Part shown: piece after piece, positions 1 to 11,283 of the stretch
Layout: each line of letters starts with the position of its first letter
Position numbering within the stretch: the first letter of the stretch is position 1
Source: Pollenia angustigena
Lineage: Eukaryota; Arthropoda; Insecta; Diptera; Polleniidae
DNA: 64,000 bases
Direction of reading: 5' to 3'
NCBI GenBank assembly: GCA_930367215.1
Contig: OV884058.1
Location: 165,646,478-165,710,477 of the forward strand
Made by a program: the position numbers and the translations under genes
The notes under the pieces: generated by a model
Databases searched by the model: none
Seen by the model: the letters and a program-made list of their open reading frames with translations, nothing else
Told to the model about the DNA's origin: nothing

Positions 1-606
1 ATAACTTTCATTCAACGTGATTCCGATTGTTATTTCAATGTAAATTACATTTTGCTCTAACTTTACTGCAATGTTAAATTAACATGAATTATAGTTATAT
101 CAAAAGAAAAAAATGTTGTTCGCAGTTATTGTAAAATCAGGTTGAATTAACATGAAACCCGTATGAAGCAAAATCACCACCGAAAAAATTTAAATCCACC
201 TTGTTTTCGACGTTTTTAACTTGATTTTTTTCTGTGTGTACTGAAGTAATGTTTAACTCTGTTTTGCTTTTGGTTACTTTTGGATATTTTTTAACGCTGC
301 CTCGATAAGACAAAGCTGAACCCTATTATGTGCCCATGTAACTCGCGTTTCGAGAAACTTTTCGATTGAAATAAGAAAAATTAAACAAAAATGACATAAA
401 TTTATACAAACAACTCTTTTTCTCACTTTACTTAAGTTACAGACAAACTTTTTTCTCACTTTTCTAGAAACAATGGAATATTTTGTTTCATATCTTTTCG
501 ATGAGAGAAGTTCCCACCAAAGTTCCAGAAAATAGGTACTGGACAACTTTTAACTTGATTTTCTCTGAACACATATTACTTCTCCGCTGCCAACTCTAGT
601 GAGAGC
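1..606. other. AT-rich spacer, no gene seen
   Basis: This stretch is low-complexity AT-rich DNA with A and T runs. Its longest open frame, on the minus strand near 274-546, has biased composition and no family I recognise. I see no repeat ends or RNA gene. Confidence 0.5.
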
Positions 607-608
607 TA

Positions 609-792
609 AAGGCTCAGTTAACCGGGAGCAACAGTAACGTTGCAAATCAGCTGCTTCATTTTGTTGTATGTAAAGCAATTAGAACAATTATAGTAAGCAG
701 TAAGATGTTACGTCTCAATATGTAAAAAATAGATTGGACTTACTTTTTTACGGTAAGGCTAAGTTACTGTTACTCCCGGCTAACTGAGTCTT
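609..792. mobile_element. MITE with about 30-bp inverted ends and TA duplication (Tc1/mariner-type)
   Basis: The left end begins AAGGCTCAGTTAACCGGGAG. The right end read in reverse begins AAGACTCAGTTAGCCGGGAG. The arms continue to about 30 bp with only a few mismatches. A TA dinucleotide lies immediately outside each end (607-608 and 793-794), which fits Tc1/mariner-type integration. At 184 bp there is no coding capacity, so this is a non-autonomous element. The superfamily call rests only on the TA. Confidence 0.7.
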
Positions 793-1446
793 TACTCTGT
801 ATTCATAACTTTTTACTTTTTCCTTTTTAGCCAGACTTAATTTTCGTTTTTTTACCCGAGTACTTTTTGATTAACATTGGTACACTTTTAAGTTATACTT
901 TCTATACCAAACCTGGTAAATTTTTGTTTGGTAAACCTACTTGAAACAAAATTTTTATATAAAAAAAAATTCATGAATTTTGTAGGTTTGTTTTTTTTTT
1001 AATTTCCACTATTTTTGGCAAAAATTTGTTAACTGTTGTTTTTTCTAATCTATTTTAATATATATATTTTTTTTTGTTCAAGCCTACACTCAAGATACAC
1101 GTCTTTCCAATAAAGTTTTATAACATTTTGACGAAAAAAAAACATGAGTAATTAAATATTTTATACAACAAATAAAACTCTTGAAGTTTGTTTACAACAA
1201 TATAAATTTCGGTTTTTTGAAGTTTTTAATTATACCGTTAAATGGGGTTTAATAAGTACATTTTAAGAGAAAAGTAATTTGAATAGCAATAAACACAAAA
1301 TACGAAGATCGTATTAATAACAAAAGGTTTCAATTTTATCACTTGAGGTATTTATAAAAAACTCAAAAATGTCAATTATTGATTAATATTGAAAAAAAAA
1401 AAATTTTATTATTATTAACAAAAGAATTTCATTAAAATTGAAATAT
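793..1446. other. AT-rich spacer
   Basis: The stretch is dominated by A/T homopolymer runs, including a tract at 958-970 and another at 1394-1404. I see no gene, paired ends or RNA gene. Confidence 0.5.
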
Positions 1447-1588
1447 TCAGCCTTATTACGGTTGACGTCGTCGTTAACGGCTGTGTCGTTTTTTGTAGTA
1501 GATTAAAGTTACACACAATCTGTGTTCTTAAATCTATTACAAAAAACCTTTTGGTCGTTTGCTATAACTACAACCATTACAAGGCTGA
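1447..1588. mobile_element. Small foldback element
   Basis: TCAGCCTTATTACGGTTG at the left is mirrored by CAACCATTACAAGGCTGA at the right. The imperfect arms extend about 60 bp, through TTTTTTGTA(G/A)TAGATT on both sides, so nearly the whole 142 bp folds into a hairpin. No clear target duplication was found. It abuts the LINE fragment that starts near 1635. Confidence 0.55.
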
Positions 1589-1634
1589 TTATGAAAAATT
1601 ATTTTTAAAGTTAAAAATACAATAAGGTGCCCCC

Positions 1635-2390
1635 ATGAAACAAATCCAATTGATGAAGGCTTTATACAGAAATGTCACATGTCGAGTTTTGCATTATGAA
1701 AACCAGCTGAGCAACTGTATTGCAGTTGAGAAGGGATTCAACCAGGGTTGTGTGTTATCACCACTTCTTTTCAACCGCGTCCTTGATGTAGTGTTGTCCA
1801 AAGCTCTAACACAAGGGAGAGATATCATGTGGAGACTTTCAGGTCGGCTAGAGGACCTAGACTACACAAATGACATTTGCGTGTTGAGTCACTCATTCTC
1901 AGAATTGCAAACAAGGCTATACGTCGTACAGAAAGTTGCACAATTGGCATTCTTAAGAATAAAAATTTATTGCAGAAACAAAATCACTAAGGATCAAGAG
2001 TAAGATAGAGCATGGATTCGTTATCCTAGGCCAAGATAAAGATGATGTAGCTTCGAAAAAGACCCAACGGAGAATAATTAGTTCCAGTGTTTGCAGTCCA
2101 CTCTGCTATATAGCTATAAAACATGGAGCATGGCACCACGCGACTTACAAAGTTCGCCTTTTTTGGCCAAAGATAGGGGCAAACACCAACCTAAGAAGAA
2201 GAGCATAAAATCAGTCAATAGAAATCGAAATAAAACAATGCAAATGAAACTGGAACTGGATTGGACACCCTCTATAGAACCAGATGCAGAATACGCCGGG
2301 AAGGTAAGTAGATGGTTAGGATCCCCGCTCATATCTGGAAACGCAAATGCGAGAGTACGTTTGAACTGGAATAATGTTTAACACCACGCA
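1635..2390 (+). pseudogene. Decayed non-LTR retrotransposon ORF2 (reverse transcriptase and C-terminal tail)
   Basis: The first frame (1635-2003) carries the reverse transcriptase signature GCVLSPLLF and then a degenerate catalytic block LDYTNDICVLSHS, where LDYADDI is the usual form. The aspartate pair is therefore broken to N-D. Further on, in shifted frames, LLYSYKTW (near 2105) and KWNWNWIGHPL (near 2250) match the LLYG.ETW and K/RW.WIGH.LR blocks of the C-terminal tail of RTE-like insect LINEs. Several blocks are missing and stops and frameshifts separate the rest, so it is a dead fragment. A T-rich tract follows near 2400. The clade assignment is tentative. A second copy of the same tail lies on the minus strand at 55244-55690. 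Confidence 0.75.
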
Positions 2391-2499
2391 AATTATGGAG
2401 TTTTTTTTTTGTTTTTTTAAATGTTTTTATAGCCCAATGCTCCCCAAAGGAGAATAAAGAACAACAATATGCAAATAACATTGCAAACCACAGGGTGTC

Positions 2500-2870
2500 C
2501 AAAACTGAGGCATCACCAGTCAATGGAAATCGCTACAGAGAGATGAACCGACGCTTTTTGTGGCGAAATATGATTATTTAAACGTTGAGAATCTGAGATT
2601 TTAACAGGATGGTGCCACTTGCCACACAGCAAGAGAAACAATGAATCTTTTGAATGAAAAGTTTGAGGAAGACTGAATTGGCCACGAAGATCGTGCAATT
2701 TGACACCTTTAGATTTTTTTTTTTTTTTTTTGGTGGGATTTTTTTAAATCAAAAGGGTACAGCAATATTCCCACAACAGTTCAAGGGCTTAAAAACAACA
2801 TTATCGAACAGATATCAACCATTGACAACATTTTATGAAAAAACATGATTGAGAATTTTGATAAAAGATT
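2500..2870 (+). pseudogene. Mariner-family transposase fragment
   Basis: Read across one stop, 2600-2672 gives the block QDGATCHTARETMNLL, the region around the second catalytic aspartate of insect mariner transposases. It is followed by NEKFEED and a stop. Upstream, VNGNRYREM near 2520 is the VNG.RYR.M motif that normally precedes this block. A poly-T tract at 2716-2731 and shifted frames follow. No inverted ends were found. Only the central part of the protein is left, and it is not functional. Confidence 0.75.
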
Positions 2871-3044
2871 AGGAGGCTGCCGCGCCAGTAGCGGGGTCAC
2901 TGGAGCGACATAATTTTTAATAATATTTTTTAGCCGGAACTTATTTGTAATAAACTAAAATAAAAATATTTTCAATATCCCAAAAAAAATTCTTATTTTA
3001 TTTAAAATAAAATGGGTCGATTACGGATGGCAACTGAACTGTAG

Positions 3045-3140
3045 TTGAGACAGACCGGAGTCCCTGGCGGAATTTAACTCGCAACCATCGCACTGACAGA
3101 CTAGCTTTTAAAACGTTCCTACCAAGGCACCCATTGAATA
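3045..3140 (-). mobile_element. SINE-like tRNA-derived fragment
   Basis: On the minus strand this stretch resembles a tRNA-derived head. It has GCTAGTCTGTCAGTGCGATG followed by GGTTGCGAGTTAAATTCC, a decayed B-box-like element. The segment at 53356-53430 (minus) has the same order of blocks with a better B box (GGTTCGATTCC), so the two are probably copies of one SINE family. No poly(A) tail or target duplication was identified. Confidence 0.4.
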
Positions 3141-3350
3141 AAATATATCGCTTAAAGGGATAAAAAGTTACCGTAACTTCTAAATGTTTTTAATATATAT
3201 ATAATTGAAAATTTTGTATTTCCAAAAATTACTTTGATAATAAACTGGCATGTGCACGGCCTTAAAAACTAAACGGGCAACTTGCTTAATTTTTTAATTT
3301 TCTCACGAAAACAATAAAGCAAGTTGTTTTTTACTTGGTTTTTTCTTAAC

Positions 3351-3400
3351 ATTCACCCAACATTAATTGTAGTTGTTAGTACAATTAATGTTGGGTGAAT
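3351..3400. repeat. Perfect 20-bp hairpin with 10-nt loop
   Basis: The arm ATTCACCCAACATTAATTGT (3351-3370) is repeated exactly as its reverse complement at 3381-3400, with a 10-nt loop. It directly precedes the dispersed repeat that starts near 3417 and may be the end of that element. Confidence 0.8.
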
Positions 3401-3416
3401 TCCAACCTATTGTAGT

Positions 3417-3605
3417 CGGGAATGTTAGAAAAGATAAACTGACTGTTTATTGTTGTTGTTTTTGTTTAAGCTTTGATATTGTTACAAATTAATCAGATGT
3501 TTATTAAAAATATGTTGCCAGAAACTGATGCTTTAATTCTTATTCGCTTAACAGTTTTATTTGTATAATATCTTTAGTTTTTCTAAAATCTTTGGTTGAA
3601 GTTTT
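3417..3605 (+). repeat. Dispersed repeat, copy 1 (partner at 32740-32930)
   Basis: The blocks TTGTTGTTGTTTTTGTTTAA and TTTTATTTGTATAATATCTT, plus the sequences around them, recur in the same order and inverted orientation at 32740-32930. Similarity is high except for an internal gap of about 40 bp. Neither copy has an open frame. The element family was not identified. Confidence 0.65.
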
Positions 3606-3650
3606 TTGATGATCTGGCCTAAGCAACCAGTGAAATGCGCATAGCTTATC

Positions 3651-3912
3651 CCAAGGTATATTTATAGCAGGTAGTCTCGGAAAGCCAGCTGGTTATTTTT
3701 TATTTGCTTGTTTTGCGATACAAACTGTCGAATGTTGTATAGTAAAAAAGTAAACAAAGTTTTTTGTCTTTATCTTTTGTCTTTTTTTGTCTCTTTTCAA
3801 CCGCTTTGCTATTTGACAGCTCGTATCACAAAACAACAATAAAAAGCACTGTTGTTTGTTTTATTGTACAATTGTTGTAATCTCGCGGCTACCTGCTATA
3901 AATATACCTTGG
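3651..3912. mobile_element. Foldback MITE
   Basis: The ends are CCAAGGTATATTTATAGCAG and its exact reverse complement. Imperfect pairing continues for about 80 bp inward, for example GTTTTGCGATAC against GTTTTGTGATAC. CTTAT occurs just outside both ends (3645-3649 and 3913-3917), a candidate short target duplication with one extra base on the left. The centre is T-rich and has no open frame. Confidence 0.65.
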
Positions 3913-3917
3913 CTTAT

Positions 3918-4975
3918 ACCATCAACAAAAAATTCCGTGTTTTGAGAATTCAGTGTTTGGGAATTAAGCACGACAAACAAAATCTTAATAATTAATAAAA
4001 ATATTTTAATTATATAATATAATAAACTCAGGGACAATTTCTTTTTGTATCTAGTCATTTTGTCTAAGATTTAGTTTCCCACACATTCTTTCTAAAACGT
4101 AGAAAACGCATTAAAAATATAAAACATATTCTAGCTGTTAATACGCAACACTTAATACGAGACATTTGTTTTTACTAGATTGGAAATCGATACACTCTTG
4201 TCTAGCGATAAGTAATCTTCTAAATACTAAAACACATAAAACATCATTATTATCATCATGATCATCATCATCGTACTTAATTTCTTATTAACCCTACGTT
4301 AAATGTATCAATTACTAGAATCAATAAATAATAAGATACACGGAAACTATAACGTTTATAAGTCAAGGTCGATTATAGGAAACCATACACAAACGCTTAA
4401 AGGGAAAATTGTTTTATGGATAGAACTAAAATAGAATTAGAAACATTTTAAAATATAATTAGTATTGTGGCTATTTTATTAAACTGTTTAAGGTTTTTAA
4501 TTCAAATTTTAATATTTTTAATCCGACAAAAATTCTTCAAATTTAATTTTTAATTTAATTTTTTTATAATAGGGGTAAAAATTTATTATACTCACACTGT
4601 TGACATTGTTATTGTGCAAAAAAAAAAAAATATTTAAAACTTCTATTCTCATCTTCTTATTTAACTTGATCATTTCAGTTATTGTAGGGTATAAATATCA
4701 GGTGCTTATAGAATTTGTTTCAAATCTCTTAGTAAACAATTAATTAACGTTTAAAATAAATGTATTATGTATAACAGTAAGTTTTGTACTAAAAAAGGTA
4801 CTCAAGTCACAACTGTATTAAAAAGCAGTTTGACAATAAGAATTCTGGAATAAGCGGGGAAGTTGTGTAGAGTTTATTTACAAATATAATGAAATGAGAG
4901 CAAATAAATAAGGTGTTACACAACTTTTTTGTTTTAAAAAATCAACAGGTATTTGTAGCTTTTTGAAGGTACTTA
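3918..4975. other. AT-rich spacer with ATC simple repeat
   Basis: No gene was seen. A short (ATC)n-like tract lies at about 4244-4273. The rest is AT-rich with A runs such as 4619-4630. Confidence 0.5.
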
Positions 4976-5875
4976 AGGCAGAATTTAACTTTGTCTAATC
5001 TACACAGAATATAACTTTAGCTACACCCGACAGAATTTGTCGCTTCATGATCGAAGCATAATTTTACTCTGTCTACTTAAACATAATTGAACTCTGTTTA
5101 CTGTATAATAAATTTAACTCTCTCTACTCTAGACAGAATTTAATCCTGTCTTATTAACACAGAATATAACTCTAGCTACAGCGGACAGAATTTATCTCTT
5201 TTTTTGCTAAACATGGGTTATTTCTGTTTTCACTATACAAAATTAAACTCAGTCTACCCTAAATTAAATTAAACTCTGTCTACTAAAAAAAGAATTTAAC
5301 TTTTTCTACTTTACGCTGAATTTCACTCCGTTTGATTTAGAGAATATTAAACTTTGTCTAGAAAAAATTTAATTATATCTACTTAAAACAGAATTAAAAC
5401 TTGTCTATTCTTAACAGTATTTTGTTTACTCTAGAATTATGTTCTGTCTGCTTTGCACAGAACATTACTCTATCCACACCAGACAAAATTTAAAAACTCT
5501 CTAAACATAATTTAACTCTGCTACTCCAAACAGAACTTAACTCTGTTTACTCTAGAAAAAATTTAACTTTGTCTACTCTAGACAGATTTTAATACTGTCT
5601 GTTCTACACTAAAAATAGCTCTATATACATTACTTTATTTCGAAACATACTTCAACTCTGTCTAATTTAAACAAAATTTAACTGACAAAATTTACCCCTG
5701 TGTACAATTTTCAAAATATTTCTCTATATACACCATTCAAAATTCCACTCTGTCTTCAGCAGATAAAATTAAACTTTGTCTACTTTTACAGAATTTAACT
5801 TTGTCTACTCTTTACAGAATTTAACTCTGTTTGATATAAACAATATTCAACTCTGTCTACTCTAGACAAAATTAA
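4976..5875. repeat. Degenerate 26-bp satellite, left block
   Basis: About 0.9 kb consists of diverged head-to-tail copies of a unit close to CAGAATTTAACTCTGTCTAC plus TCTAGA (26 bp). The copies vary by substitution and small indels, so this is an old array. The blocks left and right of the MITE at 5876-6370 are one array, because the unit is interrupted exactly at a TTAA. Confidence 0.85.
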
Positions 5876-6370
5876 CCCTTAAGCGAACACCAGGTCCTGA
5901 CCAGGCATTTTTGACATTTTTCCAGTTTTTTTTTTTAATATAATTATCAAATATATTAGAACAAAACATTATGTTTTCCTCAATCAAAGTGTTTTGTAAA
6001 AGAAAATGGGCGTGGCAATTGGCCAAATAAAAATTTTGTGCATATTGTATCCACCAGGGCCTGTTCAGGGCCAACCTTATTATATTTGTACTGTAGTAAA
6101 TAAAATCAAAACCAAACGTATTAGGAAGCATACGCAAGACATAAGAATCCTTTCTTTACCTTTATTTCGAAAAATTATTCTATTTGACAACAAAATGTTC
6201 CTGCTATTGCCATAAAACTCCATACATATAAGTGTAGTTCCAGCCAGGCCCAGGGGTTCGTTAGCGTGAGTTTTTTCTATAGCCACAAAAAGCTCCATAC
6301 AAAATACAAGAAGTTCCAGCCAGGCCCTGGCGTTCGTTTGTGTAAAATCATTTTGGAGTTTGCTTAAGGG
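5876..6370. mobile_element. piggyBac-like MITE
   Basis: This 495-bp element is flanked on both sides by TTAA (5872-5875 and 6371-6374). Its inverted ends start CCCTTAAGCGAACACC on the left and CCCTTAAGCAAACTCC on the right, read inward. TTAA duplication with CCC-starting ends is the hallmark of the piggyBac superfamily. Inside are short repeats of CCAGG(T/G)CCTG and GCCAGGCCC type. No transposase is encoded. The host sequence is a satellite unit whose consensus contains TTAA. Confidence 0.8.
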
Positions 6371-6665
6371 TTAAGCTCTGTCTAATCCAGATAAAATTCC
6401 GTCTACAGGGTTTAACTTTGTCTATTCTTAGCAGAATTGAATTCTTTTTACTCTAGCAGGAATTTAACACTGTCTACTCTAGAAAAATGCTAACTCTATC
6501 TACCCTAAACACGATTTTACGTTGTCTACTCTAAACCGAATTGACGTCTGTGTTCGCTAGATAAAATACAACTCTGTCAGACTAAGGTGGACTTACCACC
6601 TGCTCTGGACAACTTTAAGCAATTTCAAGTCTTTCCTAGACAGAGTTTAACTCCGTATTCTCGAG
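6371..6665. repeat. Degenerate 26-bp satellite, right block
   Basis: This continues the 26-bp array interrupted by the piggyBac-like element. The units GAATTTAACACTGTCTACTC and similar forms fade out by about 6670. Confidence 0.75.
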
Positions 6666-8133
6666 AGAAATTTATCTACTTAATACCTCTAGTTTGTATA
6701 GAATTTTTGACAGTGAGTGTTTTAGGATTGCTCTTATTATTCATTTATAGCACTCTGTTATAGGCATGTGTCAAAATGGATCTTTCCGTCTACAAGCGAT
6801 AGATTTACGAAACATAAATTAAAAACAAATCTTTGGTAGAAGTAGAAAATCTATACAGATTATTTTAGTTGTGTCACTTTTGATGATTTGATTTGACAAG
6901 TTACCAAATTATTTAAAGTTATGTCACTTTAGCTGAACTCTTTTCAAGTTTTAACACTTTTGCCAAATTCTAACTGACAAAAGCACTTAGCAGTAGGGAT
7001 CCACAAGCATTATATTTTCTGATACAACTTAAAATAAGTCACTTTTGTGAATTGCAACGTTATACCAATTGAAACATAAAGAAAGACATAACTGTTTTTT
7101 AGCAACAATTAACCACAGCAAAATACACTGATATTTTTTTAGATAAACAGGTATTCAGTTAATTTTGTTTAAAACTCTTTTTCCATAGGGCTGAATAAAA
7201 ATCCTGGGCCAAATTTTAAATACAATTTACGTATTTCTTATTTATCCAAATCTTTTTAGATAACTAAGCTGCGATAGGGTACAACAAAATCGTTAATAAT
7301 TTTAAATGGGTTGGTACAAAAAAATATTGCAAAATATGAAAATAGATCAGTCTCCTTTTTCTACAGCAAAAAAGCCAAACAAATAATAAAAAAAAAACAA
7401 ATAAAAATATACATACAATGTAGTCACAAGGAAGTAAATAACACCTAGAACTAACGTTCCAAACAGACCCAGATAAAAAATTAAAAAAAGCAACAATAAA
7501 TTTATAAACGAAAAAAAATAAATAATTTACTACTTCGCGTTTTAATAACTTTAAAGAAAAAAAAAGTTTTCTAAACAAATAAAAATAAAGTGAACAATTA
7601 AGTCAACGATTTGTAAATCTTACAAACGTAATGGAATAGGGGCAGAATTTTTGTGCAAAACTAAGTTATGTCGTTATTTTTACTATTTGCTGAAAAATCG
7701 CATGCCAAAAAATATGCACAAAATTTTTTGGAATGTTTATCGGTTTGCAATTAATAGTAAAATTACCACAAGCGGTTTCAGACGATCAACCGAAAATTAA
7801 GCTTTTAAAAGAATAAAAGAAGTTTTAAAACCCGATAGAACTAACGAAAGGTTTAGCTGTCAACTAAGTCTGTGTTCATACGTCTCTTGTTTTATTGACA
7901 TGATTGCTACTTTATAGGCGAGAGGGACGAGGGGGAAAGAAACGAGTACACAGATGCATGTACTGTCTTTACGTTATGCTTTTTCATTCGTTGTTTAATT
8001 TTGTTATTGTTTTCAATATCAAAAAAGCACACATGCATACGCACGACTATACAAAATAAAAAACATGTCGTCAACATGACATGAATCATTTGAACGCCAA
8101 TTCATGTTCAAAGAAGAAAGGAAGAATCTTGTC
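6666..8133. other. AT-rich spacer, no gene seen
   Basis: The stretch is low-complexity. The minus-strand frame at 7264-7578 encodes a phenylalanine/leucine-rich string expected from A-rich DNA, and I do not regard it as a gene. No paired element ends were found. Confidence 0.45.
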
Positions 8134-8460
8134 AATGAGCCAATTTAGACTAGACTAATTGTTCTGGCAGAAAACGACAGTTTGTAGGCGAAAGAGGTGA
8201 AGAGAGTCGTTTTTGGTTGGCATAATTTTTAATCCAGCTTCAACCCCGCATTAGCAGAACAAAACCAATACATACACATTTATGAAAAAACAGGTTCAGT
8301 GTTTTCTTTTTTGCGGAGCGATTTTAATCGTTAGTTGTACTAACACATACAAAGCTGCGTGTACGCATACAATTTTATGCCAGAATAATTAATCCAGTGT
8401 AGTTTGGAAAGAACAAAAGTTAATCCGACTAAAAATTAGTCTAGTCTAAATTGGCTCATT
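8134..8460. mobile_element. MITE with perfect 27-bp inverted ends
   Basis: AATGAGCCAATTTAGACTAG plus ACTAATT at 8134-8160 is matched without a mismatch by its reverse complement at 8434-8460. The 327-bp element has no coding potential. The flanks show no convincing target duplication, so the superfamily is open. Perfect arms suggest a young copy or gene conversion between the arms. Confidence 0.8.
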
Positions 8461-8758
8461 AAGACATGAGCCGTCAGACTGCTCGGTCAGTTATGATCGG
8501 TAGGCTCTGTTTAGTAAACTAAAGCCATTATCACGAATATATTCAAGCTGCCAAATTTTACAAATTTACTTTCAGTCATCGATGTTTTTCGCAAAATTTA
8601 AGGCTAAGGGTTTGATAATAAACAGGAAAACCAGAAATATGCTCTAAAAAATGCGTTTTATGCGCATTAAATATGCAGCAAAACTCGAAAATATACCCTC
8701 AAAAAAAATAAAAATTTGCCACTAAAAAATTTAAAATTGCTCGTTTAAAAACAAAATA

Positions 8759-9676
8759 CACTCAGGTCTCGTTTTATGCGATTTTTTTGCGGATTCAAAT
8801 TTATGCGATTTTTAAAATAAATATTTTTTTTAATTTTTTACTGTTTTTGAAATTTTAGATGTTTTTAAGCTGTTTTACCGTTTTTAAATTAAACCAAGTT
8901 TGCATCACAATATACTCGTTATAGTTTGGTAGTTATTTTTTGTTTTTTTATATGCACAGCCGATACGTATGTAATTAAGAGTGTTTAAAACTAATGAAGA
9001 ACACATAATATTAGTTTTACAACGAAGGCTAATATCGGTAAAAATAGAATCAAAAATGAGGTGGAAGTTGGAAAAATTTCAATTTAAACTCGTTTTTTCC
9101 TGTCTTTTACGGTACAACATTGTAATAACCACATGTACGAGTGTAAAGAAAATTGCATAACTTTTAAACTACAAGAGGTCCCATAATAAAACTTTTAAAA
9201 TAAAGGCAAATTTATGTGGTGTTTATAGAACACGATCGCCTTACACGTCCGTTGAACTTACATTTAAAACAAAAACAAAATTTCGAAATTTGTTTTTGTT
9301 TTAAATGTAAGTTGAACGGACGAGTAAGGCGATCGTGTTCTATAAACTACACATTAGATTAAAAACTAAAAAAAAACTAGAACTCAATTAGAAAAATTTT
9401 GATTTAAATTCGTAATTTTCGGTTTTGCAGCTGAAAAATTGTTTTTTTTATTTAAAGATCACCTAAAATTTTTTTTTGCTTGATTAGTTTTTATATTTGT
9501 TGATTTTTTTTATGCGATTTTGCTTTGATTTTTTAATAATTAAAATTTGAATTTATGCGGTTTTTCAGAATTTTGGAACGAATCATATTAGTTTTTATAG
9601 AGTATAGTTTTATGCGAATTCAATTTATGCGATTTTTTTTTGGAACGCATCTATCGCATAAAACGAGACCTGAGTG
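8759..9676. mobile_element. pogo/Tigger-like non-autonomous element
   Basis: Both ends read inward start CACTCAGGTCTCGTTTTATG and match for 24 bp. TA lies just outside each end (8757-8758 and 9677-9678). This terminus closely resembles the CAG...CCTCGTTTTAT...GCG ends known for Tigger/pogo elements, including repeated TATGCGATTTTT motifs inside both ends. The 918-bp interior has no open frame of note and contains a 137-bp palindrome at 9216-9352. The family assignment is by end similarity only. Confidence 0.75.
9216..9352. repeat. Near-perfect 137-bp palindrome inside the pogo-like element
   Basis: The left half contains ATAGAACACGATCGCCTTAC and AACTTACATTTAAAAC. Both return in reverse complement order on the right, with a centre near ATTTCGAAAT. 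Only a few mismatches and a one-base indel separate the arms and there is essentially no loop. It may be a separate small foldback element inserted into the larger one. Confidence 0.85.
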
Positions 9677-9752
9677 TATTCAACATTTGTATTTAAAAAA
9701 AAAAACAATACTAAAATTATAATCGGTAAAGCCGAAACACCATAGTAATAAC

Positions 9753-11283
9753 TAGGGTATTCATTCGGTTAACCGTTAATCGGTTAACCGATATATTACT
9801 ACCCGATTAACTGATCGGCTAATTTAAAATTGGCTTTTTTCGATTAACGATTAAACCGGTTAATTTCAGTCGATTAACCGATTAACCGAAGTAACAAAAT
9901 TTTAAATTTTTTTGTAGTATTTTAACATATATTTTTGTGTTTTACAAAAATGTATTTGTATAGTAAAATATTGTTTCCTTCTTGCAATACATTCTTTAAA
10001 TACGGTACGAGATAAGAATATGTTCGGTGCTGAGCTTTGCCAGGATGAGTCAGATGATGAACTGACAATAAGATAAACTCTCGATTTTAACACAAACAAT
10101 CTTTTAACAGAATTTGGTTAATTAATTAACCGAAGCAATTAGAAGTGTTTAAAATTTTAAAAATTAAACTTGTATCTAATTATGTCATAATGGAGGATAT
10201 TAAATGTTTAGAGAAATACTGGAAAAGAATTGAGAAATAAGATAAGCTGCATTAAGGATTGCTTTCGAGATCTCCCTTTCATTCGTGAACATATGTACTT
10301 CTATGCCAAAGCTTATGTTTCTAGATAAAAAAAAAAACAACCAGTTGAAAAATAAAAAAGTACCAAAAAGTTATTCTCATCCGTTTATGAAATTGCATGT
10401 TAAATTATTTTTATAGGTGCAATATTAATGACTATTGAAAAAATTACCAGTTAACGAACAAAAAGTACCAAAAAGACACCTCATACAGACTTATTCACTG
10501 AGGACCTTGCATGTCTGAGGACCTTAGGTCCAATTTTTTAGATTAGTTTCGAATGTGATATTAACTTTATTTATATGTTTTAAAAGATAGATGGGGTGAC
10601 AAAAAATTTCCCAAATTACAGGTTTCACCCGTTTACTCCCTAAAAAGGCCAAAATTCTAAAAAGTACCAGACACATGACGGCTTATTTTTCTAAAGAGCA
10701 ACGATAGGTATTACATTTTTTTGTATCTCTTTTAGTTATGGATATATAATATAACCGAATTTATCCGTTTTTACCCTTTTTACCCTTTTTACCCCCTTAA
10801 CATTCGAACAAACTTTCATGAAAAGAACGCATATAATATTCCCTGAATTCTCGGGAGTTGCAATGTTTAGGTTTAACATTTTGACCCAAAGAGCTTAAGA
10901 CCGGATTTTTTTCTATTCCGCTCTTTCTGTCTTAGTTTTCGAAACAACGCCGTTTTAAACTACTAATGCTTCTGTTTTTTAAGACACTATGGAGTTACCT
11001 AGTTTAGTCAAACATGCATGGAGTTATCTACTTTTTACATACAAATTTTGTTCAAGAATTGTTTTTTTGTTATGCCATTGTTTTTTTACTAATAAAAACC
11101 AAATTATAAATCATTTTTGCATTTTTATATATTGATATTACCTAATTTATAACAAAACTTTATTAATCGGTTAACCGATCAATTACAAAATTAACCGATT
11201 AAAAACCGATTAAACCAAAACCTCGGTTAATTAATCGAGCGATTAACCGATTAAAGAAAAAGCCCGATTAAATGAATACCCTA
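9753..11283. mobile_element. hAT-type non-autonomous element with 8-bp target duplication
   Basis: The left end begins TAGGGTATTCATTCGGTTAA and the right end, read inward, begins TAGGGTATTCATTTAATCGG. The 8-bp sequence GTAATAAC is duplicated exactly on either side (9745-9752 and 11284-11291), as expected for hAT insertion. Both subterminal regions are packed with short palindromes of the CGGTTAACCG / CGATTAACCG type, which are plausible transposase binding sites. The 1.5-kb interior has only short frames with no hAT transposase motif that I recognise. Confidence 0.85.

Noticed and set aside
7264..7578. 104-codon minus-strand hydrophobic frame
   Set aside because: Same composition artefact of A-rich DNA; no conserved motif.
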